This document shows, one piece after another, positions 1 to 10,432 of a DNA stretch of 64,000 bases. A program made the position numbers and the translations under genes. The notes below the pieces were generated by a model that saw nothing but the letters and a program-made list of their open reading frames with translations, searched no databases and had not been told where the DNA came from. Within the stretch, counting starts at the first letter, position 1. Each line of letters begins with the position of its first letter. Source of the stretch: Ovis canadensis (Eukaryota; Chordata; Mammalia; Artiodactyla; Bovidae); contig NC_091245.1 in the NCBI RefSeq assembly GCF_042477335.2, forward strand, positions 114,920,501 to 114,984,500, read 5' to 3'.

Positions 1-874
1 CCCCTGGGTTGTGTCCTCGCACCCAGACTGCACACCGGCAGCAGAGAGGCCCCCTGGGCCCCAAGCACTCAGGGTGCCATTGCTGGTGCTCTAGTGAGAG
101 GGTGGGACAGTGAGAGGGCGAGGGTCCCCCTCCCCAGACAGGGCGGCTCTGGAAGCTGTCACCTCAGACTGACAGCCACCTGCCGGGGCTGCTGGACGAA
201 GCCCTGTGGTTAGTCAGTCAGCAGCTGCCTGACCCCCGCCAGGTACGAGACATGCTCCCAGAGGCCTCCGGAAATAAAAGGGAGCGGAAGGTCAGGGCAG
301 GAAGCTGACCCCCACCACAGGCGTGGAAACACCGACTTCGTCACCGTCACCTCACTGACTTAGAAAGGGTATGCGCCTGGCTTCCTGTTTCTCATGCCGT
401 TTGGGTGTGAGGAAGGGGAGAAGGAAGATTGTGACGGGGGTCTGCTGTGACACTGTTCTTTGCTAGTGGGTCAGCATATCAGGTTTTCGGCTTTGTTTTT
501 GAAAAGACAAGGTGAGAAAAAGGTACCTGCCTCAACACAGCAGTAGTATGTTAGCTGTCAGCGGTTCTGCCGGGGCTGGGGCTGGGACACAACTCTTTCC
601 TACCTCTTGCTCTTGGTGTGGGGCTCCAAGTGGTACGTGAATGGCACATCATGGGCCCCACTCGGGATGCGGATCCGGTCGCCCAGCTTCTTTCAGCTGC
701 TCCTCTGCAAAATGGTGCCCATTTTGCCTGGGAAAGGGCTTCTCCGTCTTGAATTGAAGCTGGAAGGCATGTCTGGCCCTGGCCCTCCACCAGTGACTCA
801 CGTTTACATTCACATCCCTCTCTTCTCTCCGCCCTGTCTCCTCGCTGTCTTCTCTGCCTCCCCGCTCTCCGCAG
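1..874 (+). other. NOS1AP: NOS1AP intron (3' part)
   Basis: This is non-coding sequence upstream of the NOS1AP penultimate coding exon. It ends in a pyrimidine-rich tract and a CAG acceptor at 872-874. I see no convincing exon or repeat in it. The open stretches on either strand do not look like a known protein. Confidence 0.7.
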
Positions 875-1040
875 GTTCACTTGCTGAAGGACCAGCTGGC
901 TGCTGAGGCCGCAGCACGGCTGGAGGCCCAGGCTCGTGTGCACCAGCTCCTGCTGCAAAACAAGGACATGCTCCAACACATCTCCCTGCTGGTCAAGCAG
1001 GTGCAGGAGTTGGAGCTGAAGCTGTCGGGACAGAATGCCA
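875..1040 (+). CDS. NOS1AP: NOS1AP penultimate coding exon (coiled-coil region)
   Basis: The exon is flanked by CAG at 872-874 and a GTAAGC donor at 1041. It starts at phase 0, encodes 55 codons plus one base and begins [12 protein letters not shown]. It is rich in Leu, Gln and Ala with heptad spacing ([14 protein letters not shown] near the end), typical of the coiled coil after the PTB domain of NOS1AP (CAPON). NOS1AP is an adaptor whose N-terminal PTB domain binds partners such as Dexras1, synapsins and Scribble. Its C-terminal end binds the PDZ domain of neuronal nitric oxide synthase (family knowledge). The PTB domain and earlier exons lie left of the window. The terminal A joins TG of the exon at 2422 to give Met, as in the human protein as I remember it. 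Identification is near certain because reading frame, phase and sequence all agree. Confidence 0.96.
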
Positions 1041-1734
1041 GTAAGCGAGGGCCCTGCCTGGCCTCACCTCCCCGTGGAGGCTCTGGAACCGCGTGTTATC
1101 TTCCCCAAACCTTTTGGTGGTACTGTTGGACCCCTGGCCTGCCCTGGTTATCCTAACAGAAAATATAAGCAGCTTTGTTTGTTCCATCCACACACTTAGT
1201 GGAATTATAAAATGGCAGGGCCGTAGAGGGTCTTGGCTGCCTTCTAGCCCAGTGCCCAGATTTTACCTTGAAAGTCCCCAGGAGTCACCACCACATGTTC
1301 ACCCAGCCTCTCCTTGATGGGCCCCCAGGCTCTTCACATCCTGAGGCCGCCTGGTTCCTTCTCAGAGGGCTTTTCCAATCGAAATACACTGAGCATCTAT
1401 TGTGAGTCATGCTCTTTGAGAGCTCTGCAGGAGATGTCAGTCTGTCCAGTAGTTTACTCCCCCTGCATAACTCAGTAGCACAGAAAAGGCTGGTAGCAGT
1501 CTGCCTCTCAGTGGGTAAAGCAGAGGAGCGCCTGTGGCCAGCTCACTCTGCTAGCTAGTGGCAGAGGTTGCTTGGCTCCTAGCCTGAGATGCCTGCCTCT
1601 ACTCCCAGCCGATCCGGGCTGCGCTGGGAAGTGCTGGGAGACAGTGTGTCTCTGTGACGCGTGGAACTTGCCCCTGGGCTGTCTGCTGCTCTAAGTGCAC
1701 ACTGACTGTGGACCAGGATCGACTGATCATATGC

Positions 1735-1905
1735 ATGATCGCATTTAATCCCTACAGTGGCAGATGATTTTGTGCCCATTTTACAGATGAAGAAACAGAC
1801 CCAGAGATTAAATTACTAGCTCGAGGTTTCAAGACTAGCACAGTGTGGAGCCAAGATTCAAACTCGGGTCTGATCATAAAACAGATGCTTTCCACCTTAT
1901 ACCAG
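1735..1905 (+). repeat. MIR SINE fragment
   Basis: The core resembles MIR: a 'CATTTAATCC' block, then 'CCCATTTTACAGATGAAGAAAC', then a degraded 'TTCAAACTCGGGTCTG' segment, in consensus order. This is an ancient mammalian SINE within the NOS1AP intron. Confidence 0.75.
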
Positions 1906-2062
1906 TAGTTCTCCCAAACTACCCTGGGAGCTTCTTAAAAAATGGATACTCCCAGATCCAACCCACAGAGATTCTGCATTGGTAGGTCTCGGGCAGACCT
2001 GAGAACTCTGTTTTTAAAGTGGCCCAAAAGTATGGATAGGGAACCACTGTGCTTTACCACTC
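1906..2062 (+). repeat. MER-type (hAT-Charlie) DNA transposon relic
   Basis: It shows the pattern of short mammalian hAT MITEs: 'AGTTCTCCCAAACT' at the left, 'GATTCTGCATTGGTAGGTCT' in the middle and 'GGGAACCACTGTG' at the right. It belongs to the MER20/MER5 group; I cannot fix the subfamily by eye. Confidence 0.6.
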
Positions 2063-2421
2063 TGAAAGCCCTTTTGGATTTTCTTTATCAAGGTCCTGTT
2101 GTATTAATGCCAGTTTACAAGGTTGCACTAAACGTTTCTACATACTTCTAACATAGCTCTTCAGTTTGTGCCTTTTTCCTACCGCGTTCCCCGGATGCGG
2201 GTCTTGCCAGCCCATTGCAGTCATGGCCCGCCTTTGCCTCTTCCCCCGGCTCCTCCCCCTAGCCTGGCATGTCCATTCTGAGCCAAGCGGAAGGAAGGAC
2301 TGAAAAGCCCACCCTTACTCCACTCCCCCCAAGATGGCCAGGGACCTGGGTGGGCCAAGGATGGCTTTCAAACCAACCACCTTGCTCATACCACCCCTCC
2401 TCCTGTTGTCTTCCCCTCCAG

Positions 2422-2837
2422 TGGGCTCGCAGGACAGCTTGTTGGAGATCACCTTCCGCTCTGGAGCCCTGCCTGTGCTTTGTGACCCCACGACCCCGAA
2501 GCCGGAGGACCTACACTCGCCGCCCCTGGGCGCGGGCTTGGCCGACTTCGCCCACCCAGCGGGCAGCCCCTTAGGTAGGCGCGACTGCTTGGTGAAGCTG
2601 GAGTGTTTCCGCTTTCTCCCACCCGAGGACACCCCGCCCCCTGCTCAGGGCCAGCCACTCCTTGGCAGCTTGGAGCTCATCAAGTTCCGAGAGTCAGGCA
2701 TCGCCTCGGAGTACGAGTCCAACACGGACGAGAGCGAGGAACGGGACTCGTGGTCCCAGGAGGAGCTGCCTCGCCTGCTGAATGTCCTGCAGAGGCAGGA
2801 GCTGGGCGACAGCCTGGATGATGAAATCGCCGTATAG
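2422..2837 (+). CDS. NOS1AP: NOS1AP last coding exon, C-terminus with PDZ ligand
   Basis: The exon follows the CAG acceptor at 2419-2421. Its first two bases (TG) complete the Met codon begun by the A at 1040. It then encodes GSQDSLLEITFRSG and runs 138 codons to a TAG at 2835-2837. The acidic, Ser-rich segment ESNTDESEERDSWSQEE precedes the last residues DDEIAV. The final DEIAV is the carboxy-terminal PDZ ligand that engages nNOS in the well-studied NOS1AP isoforms (family knowledge). The frame is intact, with no premature stop or frameshift. Together with the 875-1040 exon it gives about 193 C-terminal residues, agreeing with the human protein over its whole length as I remember it. The readthrough isoform discussed under findings would skip this exon and lose the PDZ ligand. 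Confidence 0.97.
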
Positions 2838-4177
2838 GTGCCCTGGGGTGAGGAGGCCGAGGTGTGGAGGGCCGAGTCTGGCTGCTACCTGGGTAGGGCT
2901 GCCAGCTGGTGGGTAGATGGGCACTGCTGAGGATATCCAGGGGCCTAGAAATGTTTACAGTTTCAGAAAAGCATTAGGATTTTGCTTTGGAGGGTCAAGT
3001 GGGGAAGAAATTGGATTGCCAAAAGTGAATCAACTCCTCCCTCCTACTTGTGACTACTGGGAGTGGAGGGGACTTTCAGAGCCCATGGCTTTGGGAGAGG
3101 GTCCCTCTTGAGGACCACCAGGCTGCTGAAGGACCTGCTCCCACCTACCACATCATCAGGCTGTCTGCCCTGTCACGTAAGGCCCTTATAGTCCCCTTGC
3201 TCTCCCTACTTCTGTGGTCCGGACTATGAAAGGAAGCCATCGGTACCTTCTCAGGTACTTTGTGTTTAGATGCCAGGATGCTACCAGTTGCCTAACTCTT
3301 CCCTGACCTTCCTGGGAGGAATAACTTCTCTAAGCCTTTGCAGAGACTGTAGAGGTTCAAAGCTCCAGGCTAAAGGACAGGATAGTCCTTTGGTGTGTGT
3401 GTGGATTGGAATGTGTCGCGTTGAGGGGATATGCTTTCAGATGAATTGGATCCAAGCGCTTTCTCTGGGTGGCATCAAGCGTTGCTCCAGAAGGAGATGG
3501 GACTTCACTATCATTCAGGCCCTGCCATGGAAGCCAGTGGGGAGGACAGCCTCGCTACTGCCCCAGATCACCGAGGTCTGATTCCTCAGTGTGATGCCCC
3601 ACCCACCTCCTGCCTACAAGTCCAGCTCATCCCCAAGGAAGCTGGAAAGCTGCCCTCTCTCTCCTGTGTCCTGCCTCAAGGGCTGTGCCTACTGAAGCTG
3701 TTGTAGCACTCTGCCTCTATAAAAGCCTCAGAGCCCCCAGCCTTACCTCTCAACCTGTCCTCTCCACTGGGTGAAAGTGTGCAGTTTTTACTGCAAAAAG
3801 AAAAGAAAAAGAACACAGGCTGGTAGCTGAGACTGCTCAAGTCCACTCTTCAGAATCACTGCCACTTAAGTCAGGGACCAGAGCCACTTTGCCCTTGACC
3901 GGCCACCCTGTGGATGCGCGCCTTGAACGCACCTGTAGACAGTGCCACGTGCCGCTCTCCTTTACCATCTGGGCCCGGAGGTTACCGCCTGATGCTCTGG
4001 GCTGACTGGGGCTCTGAGGGCACACTTGCGTGTCCTTGCCTCCAGTAAGACCCTCAGTGGCTGGTAACAGGTTTAAAGGTGCCTGAAGAGAGAGCCGAGA
4101 CATGCTAGTGCTGTGTAAGTTTGGGGAAATGTCTTTATCTTGAACAGCAAATTCCAGACCCAGACTGTGTTACTATG

Positions 4178-4253
4178 GGGTTGGCTAAAATGTTCTTTCA
4201 GGTTTTTCCATAGCGTCTTATGGGAAACCCCGAATGAACTTTCTGGCCAACCC
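4178..4253 (+). repeat. mir-2284/2285-type hairpin (ruminant MITE, possible miRNA precursor)
   Basis: Two 35-base arms (4178-4212 and 4219-4253) are inverted repeats with 28 of 35 positions complementary around a 6-base loop. The ends are GGGTTGG and CCAACCC. The right arm carries 'AAACCCCGAATGAACTTTCT', close to the mature sequences of the large ruminant mir-2284/2285 family as I remember it. That family derives from mariner-like hairpin elements. It lies on the sense strand of the NOS1AP 3'UTR. Whether it is processed is unknown. Confidence 0.65.
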
Positions 4254-5862
4254 AGTATTTGAGGATCAATTGGTAACGATGTGGTGGCTTCAAAATCAAG
4301 TTCTTTAAGCCTAACTTGGCTTTATGAAATACAGAAATGAAAGTGCAGATCTTCTGTTATAGCTACAGTTGGATTTCCGCTAGACCCGGAAGTCCAAATT
4401 AAAGGAAATGAATGCAGCTTTATGTTAGCCTTCCTTGGTGCATGAAGGTATCAGTGAAATGAGATGGGTGCATGTGTGTGTGCTTGTGTGTACACGTTTG
4501 CTTGCTTTGACACGCACGTGTGAGGGAAGGTGTATATGTGTGTGGAGGCTTGTCAGAAGTGACCAGAGAAAAGAGAATGGGAATCTCCAGAGTGTTTGAA
4601 TCAACAGTAGACTTGTGTTCTTTTCCTAATGTGCATTTAGTTGGAGAGGGGGTGGCTCTGTTTTGTTACACTTTGTAGTTGATCACTGGAAGTAGGTCCA
4701 GAGACAGAAGGGAAGGAAGAACCATGAAATCAAAGGAGAGAGGCCAGGAGTCCAGTTTGGCTGAGCCTCTCTAACTTACAAAATCCTAACCTAGGCTTCC
4801 TTGAGTGTGGGACCTCTTTGCTCATTAGAAGTTGGGGTGTTCAGGGGAGGGGAAGGTCTGGCTTCTCCAGGCCCACTGCCTGCAAGCAGGGGCTGAGGAC
4901 AAAGCCAGAAGCCAGTGGACTGGGTGTGTGGAATGTGCTAGGAGAGGGCTTGTTTGGGGTGGGGAGAAGAGTGGGTGGGGAAGATAGTTTCTAAAAGGGT
5001 CTTGAAAAGATTGCAAAGAGAAAGAAGAAAGGAGATGGTAGAGAGACTGAAGAATTGGAGAGACAAGTTCTCTGTACCACTGACTTGGACCCATTCAAGA
5101 CCCTTCCCTTCAGGAGGCTCTACAGTGGTTTCTACCCACGTTGGCCCCGTCCTTTCCCCAGTTCAAGTCCTCCCTGGAGCACTGGTGTGTGTGTTGGCAT
5201 CATCCTTAGTGTGACCCAGCCAGCGTGCACTGGGTGTGTGGAGATGGAGGAGACAGAGGACAGATCTAGGGGCCTTCAAAGGTCACCAGCCACTGGGCCG
5301 GAAAGGGAGCATTGTGGACCCCAACCTCCAAGCGACATCACCCTGTCCTCTCCCCCTTGCTTCTTGCTCTGCTAACTCAGCTCCTGCCCTCCTCTCTTTC
5401 ATCCTTCTACTCTGCCCTGTGTGGAGGACGAGTGGACACCAGGGGCGCCTTCCTTGCAGTACCTGCCCCAGCCTCTCCTGGGTGCCAGCAGACTCTTGGG
5501 CACCCTAGGCTCTCACAGGTGTGGAGCCAGGGAAGAATTGCTCTGCACAGGATGGACTCTATATTGGAACTGAAAACTATGTTCCTCATATTCCTGCTGA
5601 TACCAATGCTGTCTATAAAGCCTCTTCATAGCCTCACTTCTCTCAACTGCTCTCCTTTAGGGGTTGTATTCCTTTTTATTTTCTCTTTGCCTGACTGCTT
5701 TCTCCTACCCCTCACCCCTCACCCAATTCCCTCTCCCTGAGCCTTCTACTTCCTAAAACTGTGTGGCATTAACTCTGTTGGATCAACTCTCTGGGAAAAG
5801 ATTCTGTTCATGTAAGTGCACTTACTGCCTGGATGTTGTCACTAGTCTAGTGGCTTTTGCTA

Positions 5863-5868
5863 AATAAA
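5863..5868 (+). terminator. NOS1AP: Probable NOS1AP poly(A) signal
   Basis: A canonical AATAAA is followed within 10-20 bases by a T-rich tract, at the end of the long non-coding stretch after the NOS1AP stop codon. Confidence 0.6.
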
Positions 5869-5930
5869 CCTTTCTTATTTCTAAAAGCTTTTCCATTGTC
5901 TTTTCTTGCTTCTATTCTACCTGCTCCTTC

Positions 5931-5955
5931 TCCCCACCCCACCCCACCCCACTCC
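5931..5955. repeat. CCCCA-type microsatellite
   Basis: A short run of tandem CCCCA units lies just beyond the NOS1AP poly(A) signal. Confidence 0.8.
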
Positions 5956-6087
5956 CCAAGCCTGGTGGCATCAGCTCCGTGACACACAGTTCCCAAGGGT
6001 GCGGTATTGAGAAAAAGAACTCATGCTTCCAACAAGGAGGAAAGGAAGGTGGTACCTTCAGAGGCAGTTTGTCCAGACCAGCCTTGC

Positions 6088-6305
6088 AGGATCAGGCTAT
6101 ACCAACAGTTCTTATCCAGAGGCGATGGCGCTCCCCCAGGGGATGTTTGACAATGTCTTTTTGGTTGTCACAACTCGGAAGGAGTCTGTTGACACATAGT
6201 GATTGGAAGCCAGGGAAGCTGCTAAATTTTCTACAGTGTGTAGAACAGCCCCCACGACAAATAATCATCCAGCCCAAAATGTCAGTAATGCCTCGTCTAT
6301 ACCTG
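6088..6305. repeat. MER-type (hAT) DNA transposon relic
   Basis: The blocks 'CCCCAGGGGATGTTTGACAA', 'TTGGTTGTCACAACT', 'CAGCCCCCACGACAAA' and 'CCCAAAATGTCAGTA' occur in the order seen in a common mammalian hAT MITE. I cannot assign the subfamily safely by eye. Confidence 0.6.
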
Positions 6306-6839
6306 TTTCTTTTGTTCAGACTCTCCCATACCCCAGGCCTTTTCAAGCTCCGAACATCATTGAAATATTTTGGCAGCAGCAGCAAGTTTTGCGTGCTTGA
6401 AAAAGTACATCATAGATCTTTTCAGATAGAGTTAAGATCATTAAGATTATAAGATTTCACTGATTCCCTGACTATAAATGTCTGAAATATGTAGTTGGTA
6501 GGATGCTGGATGGGAGCAGTCCAGAAATGTCCATACTGGAGACAAAGCAGGCACCTTCCCACACCTGCCTAGAAGGATTACAGTGTCACTGAGACACAGC
6601 TCAGCGGAGGGGACCTGTCTCACTGAGATGTGGGCTTTCCTGTAGGGAGCAGAAATGAAAGGGGTGGCAGAAAGCTGGCAAAGACAGATGTTGGAGAAAC
6701 GTGGAGCTGCTCTCTCAAAACCAGCATCGTGACAATCAGGCTACAGTTACCGGAACATATAGCTCTTTGGAAGGTTTTGACTTTGACTTTGACTTTGGTG
6801 AGCCAGGCCTTGAAGGAGAGTTGGAGGGTCAGTTAACCA

Positions 6840-6950
6840 GGTTTACGTACCCTCTGCCCCTCTCTGGCTGAGTGAATGGAACTGAACCTTTATTTTCTCA
6901 CCTGTAAAATGGGAATACAGTATCCCACTAAAGCCTCAACGAAGCGTTGC
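6840..6950 (-). repeat. MIR SINE fragment
   Basis: 'TTATTTTCTCACCTGTAAAA' followed by TGGGAATA is the reverse-complement core of MIR. The copy is degraded. Confidence 0.55.
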
Positions 6951-7212
6951 TGCTCAGGGGTGCCTGGTTAGTGCGGGTGTGTGCTGCATGCATTTCTGCT
7001 GCGCTGAACCTGCTCAGAACTCTGCATATTGAGAATGCTCCTGGGGTCATGACACTACATTAAATGTGAAAGTGGGAAAGTACCTTGTCCTGAGGGAGAA
7101 AATGCTAAATTTGCACCCCCGCCAGGGCATGCTTAGCATGTGCTGTGGCCCTCAGGCTCAGTCCCCAGCCTTTAGATGGCTTTCTGTCTCTCTCTTTTTT
7201 CAAACTGTGCTC

Positions 7213-7412
7213 TGTGCCCAGGTGGCTCAGCGGTAAAGCATTGCCTGCCAATGACTGCCAGTGGCAGGAGGCACAGGTTCATCCCTGGGTCGAGAAGGTC
7301 CTCTGGAGAAGGAAGTGGCCAGCTGCTCCAATACTCTTGCCTGGGAAATCCCATGGGCAGAAGAGTTTGGTGGGCTACAGTCCGTGGAGTTGCAGAGACG
7401 GGCACGACTGAG
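7213..7412 (+). repeat. Bov-tA SINE
   Basis: It has a tRNA-like head 'GGTGGCTCAGCGGTAAAGCA' with a degraded B box. The ruminant-specific body follows, including 'CTCTTGCCTGGGAAATCCCA' and the end 'GGGCACGACTGAGCG'. It is ruminant-specific. Confidence 0.9.
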
Positions 7413-8778
7413 CGCGTCTGCACACACGTTCCTGGCTGTGCCCGTGGTGTGGGTGTCCTGGAGGAGCGAGCAGGGCCTGGGCTGAGGGAGAAGGAGTCCT
7501 CTCCTGGCCCTCCCTACACAGTATGCCAAGACCGTGGGCGGCCTCCCCAGGTCCGCTCCCTCTCCCCATCTCCCTGGCCTCCTTCAGGAGCCCCGTCATG
7601 GGGCCACATGTGCACAGTGATGTCTGTAAGGGGATGCTCCCGAGGGCTTAGGTGACGTTTCCATTTAGGGAAGTGGGACATCCGAGTGAGGACTGAAGAG
7701 TCTTCAGAGTCTCTCCCCTGCTCCCCCAGAGAACCAGGCCCGGGAAGAAGTAGAGTCATGTCAGGGCTGCCTGCAGACCACTGTGCCCCGTGGGGGGAGA
7801 GTGGGACCTGCATGTCCTGGCTCCTGGGCCAGCTGGAGGCGGTGGGGGGTGGCGGGAGGCGAGAAGTGGGGTGAGGAGCAGGGCAGTAGGGGTGGGGCTG
7901 GGAGTGGCCTCACAGCAAAGGACTGGGACGCGACGGGGCCTTGGGTCCAGCCTCTCTCCCCCTCACAAAGGAACTGCACATGGTATTTGAACAGGACAGT
8001 GCTAAGCAGAAGCAGCTTTGCTAAACCATAACGTGGGGCTTCAGGAAGACTTACCATATGACCACAGGAAGGGTCAGAGGAGATCCTCCCCACGTTGGCC
8101 AACCAGTGGGCAGGCAGAGACAGGGGGAGGGCTGGTGCTGGGGTCCCTGAAAGGAAATGCGCCCCCACGCTGCAGTGAGGGAGCCCACTGAGTTACCAGG
8201 GAGATGAAGTGAGAGGTAAATAAGCCTCAAGAGAAGACCATCAAGCATTAAGCTCTGTTTTTCTTTCACCACAAAATGGGCAAAACAGGTGTCCTTGCTG
8301 CCCACTCAATGCTCATCCATTTTTCTCTGTCAGAGCGGGCTGTGAGGTTTGCTTGAAAATGGAATAAGGGTCAGGGCTATCTGCTGGGACATTCCTTGGT
8401 ACTAGAAGCAATGTTTTCACATGTTTAACTTGGCCTTTCTGCCATGACTCAACAGAGCTATGTCAAGATGTCCCATGGGTCAAAAATGATCTACTTCAGC
8501 GAGAGATGTCCCTTCCAAGAGAAGCATCATGTGGTAGGAACAGACCCCAACCTTATTTGCCTCTCTTCTGGCTTATGCATGAGGTATGGCCTTCCCATTC
8601 CATCCCTCAGAAGATCTAACATCTAAGAAGCTTTCAAACTACACGCACATTCTGCCAATGCAGCCTTCCCCAGGCTGACAGGAGAGGGCCTTCAGCCCTT
8701 CTCCCTCCGTGCGAGCTTCCCCATGGCGCAGGGCCAGGACCGATCACAGCGGGAGCAGCAGGAAGGTCAGGGTCCTAA

Positions 8779-8955
8779 AGCGGTGGCTCTCATACTTGAG
8801 CTGCGTCAGAATCACCTAGAGGGCAACTACAGCACAGACCGAGGGGCCCACCCGCAGTGTTCTGATTCAGTAGGTCTGAGAATTTAACTTCTAACAAATT
8901 CCCAGGGGATACTGACACTTCTGGTCTGCGCACATCACTTTGAAAGACCACCATC
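8779..8955. repeat. MER-type (hAT-Charlie) DNA transposon relic
   Basis: It starts near 'GTGGCTCTCATACTTGAG', continues through 'CAGAATCACCTAGAG' and 'GATTCAGTAGGTCTGAG' and ends near 'CTTTGAAAGACCACCA'. This is the same class as the copies at 1906 and 11219. Confidence 0.7.
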
Positions 8956-9125
8956 TTGGAAGATATTCCCATACTTAGGGTATTCTTTCAAAACAGAGAG
9001 GCAGGGAGATGGGCCTGGTGTTGCTAGGCAACCAGCAGCAGAAGGGAAATAGGATGGGGGCCAGAGGCTGGGAAGGATGGGGTACAGGGTGACCTCGCAC
9101 TTAACAAAAGGCTGTCTGATTTTGG

Positions 9126-9131
9126 TTTATT
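9126..9131 (-). terminator. SPATA46: Probable SPATA46 poly(A) signal
   Basis: TTTATT on the + strand is AATAAA on the coding strand, 88 bases past the SPATA46 stop. This implies a very short 3'UTR. Confidence 0.6.
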
Positions 9132-9218
9132 GACATCTCCACAGAGACATAAATAGGTATCGTCCCCTATTTACCTGGCGTCATCTACTAACAAGGCAGC
9201 CGCTGCTGTCCAGCAGGC

Positions 9219-9781
9219 CTACCTGAAGGCCTGGCCGCTGCCCAAGGAGAGCCTGTCTCCCGGCCGGGCCTTCTGCTCCTTGCACCAGAGGGATTTGAGC
9301 TTGTGGTAGTATACCTTGCAGCTGAAGCCCTCCTTGGAGCCCCTCTTGATATGGCTCTTGAGGGAGTGCAGCGTCGGGTACAGGCGGCAGCAGGATGCAC
9401 ATTTGTAGCCATTCTGCTGGGCCGGGTGCCACTTGGAGGCCGTCAGGATGTCCTGGGCCGGGTGCCACTTGGAGGCTGTCAGGATGTCCTGGAATGTGAT
9501 GGAGTCTGTGGGGTCTGGGCCGGGCCTGGATTTCTTGGTGGCCTCTCGGGGGCAGGTGTTCTCTGGGGAGGGAGAGGATGAGCAGACGCTGTCGGCTGTG
9601 TCCTCTGGGAGGCAGCTGTCCCCCTGACCCTCATCCCGCTGCACCTCTGGGAAGCTGTAGGTCTCAAGGTGGCTCTCTGTGTCCTTGCATAGGAAGTAGC
9701 TGTAAGGGGAGAACCAGGGCCGGTAGACGGTGCAGTTCCACCTCAGCTGCTCTCCATCTGGGGAGTCCCTCAAGATGCAAT
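9219..9781 (-). CDS. SPATA46: SPATA46 coding exon 3 (C-terminal, zinc-finger-like)
   Basis: The last coding exon of spermatogenesis-associated protein 46 starts after TTTGCAG, with AT completing an Asp codon. The frame reads DCILRDSPDGEQLRWN and runs to a TAG at 9219-9221. With exons 2 and 1 it gives 780 coding bases, 259 residues. Human SPATA46 (formerly C1orf111) is about 261 as I remember it. The segment YKCASCCRLYPTLHSLKSH has C-x2-C and LxxH spacing like a C2H2 zinc finger, but the final His is missing, so it is degenerate. SPATA46 is reported in spermatids at the subacrosomal nuclear envelope, with a role in nuclear shaping and fertilisation (literature memory). Two oddities are a 36-base in-frame duplication (9419-9490) and an end at SGQAFR, about 17-18 residues earlier than the human protein as I recall it. 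The TAG overlaps a possible splice donor (CAG/GTAGGC). Confidence 0.9.
9419..9490 (-). repeat. SPATA46: 36-bp in-frame tandem duplication in SPATA46
   Basis: Units 9419-9454 and 9455-9490 differ at one base (9441 C, 9477 T on the + strand). They encode two consecutive copies of DILTASKWHPAQ just before the zinc-finger-like motif. The single mismatch points to a recent duplication. Confidence 0.95.
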
Positions 9782-10432
9782 CTGCAAATGAAAGAGCTGG
9801 GTCTGAGCCTCAGGCCAGGCAGGGAGCAGTGAGGCCTGGGGTGGCCAGAGACTGTGCAGAGAGGCAGAAGGACCAGCAGACAGGGTCAGGCATGCCCTCA
9901 GGTTACCTCTGCCCCGCCTTGAGTGCCTTCTGGGAGCAGGCAGAGGATGGGGTGGGGAGGGCAGTCTGAGGCATTCCTTCCTGCTGTTTGCTTTTCTGCT
10001 GGGACAAATGGCAGTTTGACCTCTGGGCAGTGACTCCCGGTGGAATCACTAACCAAGCCCTGGTATTTGTCAGCTATGTCCCTCCCTGAGGACACCTCTC
10101 CTCTGCCTCCTCTAAGGAGCAGCCTGCCAGACCTCTGCACTCCCTCTTCCTTCCACCAAAGGTTGTGGCCACTTTTCCAGCCTCACTGTCTGCCTTCAAC
10201 AACCTGGTCAGACAGAAACTGCTGTTGTGCATCAGCGTGAGAGACAGGAGAGGAGAAGCAAGAGGCCCCCACAGGCCTGCAGGTCTCTGCTAAAGGAAGC
10301 ACCAGACAGAAGACTGCAGGGGGCAAGGCAGTGGGTGGCAATCCCACGCACAGCTCCCCCATGCCCTTCGGGGAGCAGCCCCATGCCCCAACTTCACCCC
10401 CCCGTGCCCGCCCCAGCCACAGCAGGCCTCAC
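9782..10432 (-). other. SPATA46: SPATA46 intron 2
   Basis: This 651-base intron runs from a GTGAGG donor (coding strand, at 10432) to a TTTGCAG acceptor (ending at 9782). I saw no repeat or further exon. Confidence 0.85.

Larger units (their letters stand above)
1041..2421 (+). other. NOS1AP: NOS1AP last intron
   Basis: This 1,381-base intron runs from GTAAGC to a CCCCTCCAG acceptor. It holds an ancient MIR SINE (about 1735-1905) and a MER-type hAT element (about 1906-2062). The rest is unremarkable. Confidence 0.85.
2838..5885 (+). other. NOS1AP: NOS1AP 3'UTR (inferred extent)
   Basis: About 3.0 kb without a credible coding frame follows the NOS1AP stop. It ends at a canonical AATAAA (5863-5868) followed by T-rich sequence. 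No better poly(A) signal was noticed between the stop and that point, so I infer one long 3'UTR. A mir-2284-type hairpin is embedded at 4178-4253 and a TG-rich patch at about 4465-4545. The extent is inference; cDNA or 3'-end data would settle it. Confidence 0.6.
5886..9125. other. Intergenic, NOS1AP to SPATA46 (tail to tail)
   Basis: No gene is supported here. It contains a CCCCA microsatellite, a MER-type hAT relic (about 6088-6305), a MIR fragment (about 6840-6950), a Bov-tA SINE (7213-7412) and a second MER-type relic (about 8779-8955). The GC-rich part at 7440-8200 has several accidental open frames without recognisable protein character. In a NOS1AP-C1orf226 readthrough transcript this stretch would be intronic. 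Confidence 0.6.

Noticed and set aside
551-979. Antisense open frame across the NOS1AP exon
   Set aside because: It overlaps the real exon on the other strand and has low-complexity composition; a shadow frame.
6778-6797. Three tandem TTTGAC units
   Set aside because: Too short to be meaningful beyond a minor simple repeat.
7213-7290. tRNA-like heads of SINEs, considered as tRNA genes
   Set aside because: They are attached to Bov-tA bodies and the acceptor stem and cloverleaf are degraded. The same applies to all other Bov-tA copies in the window.
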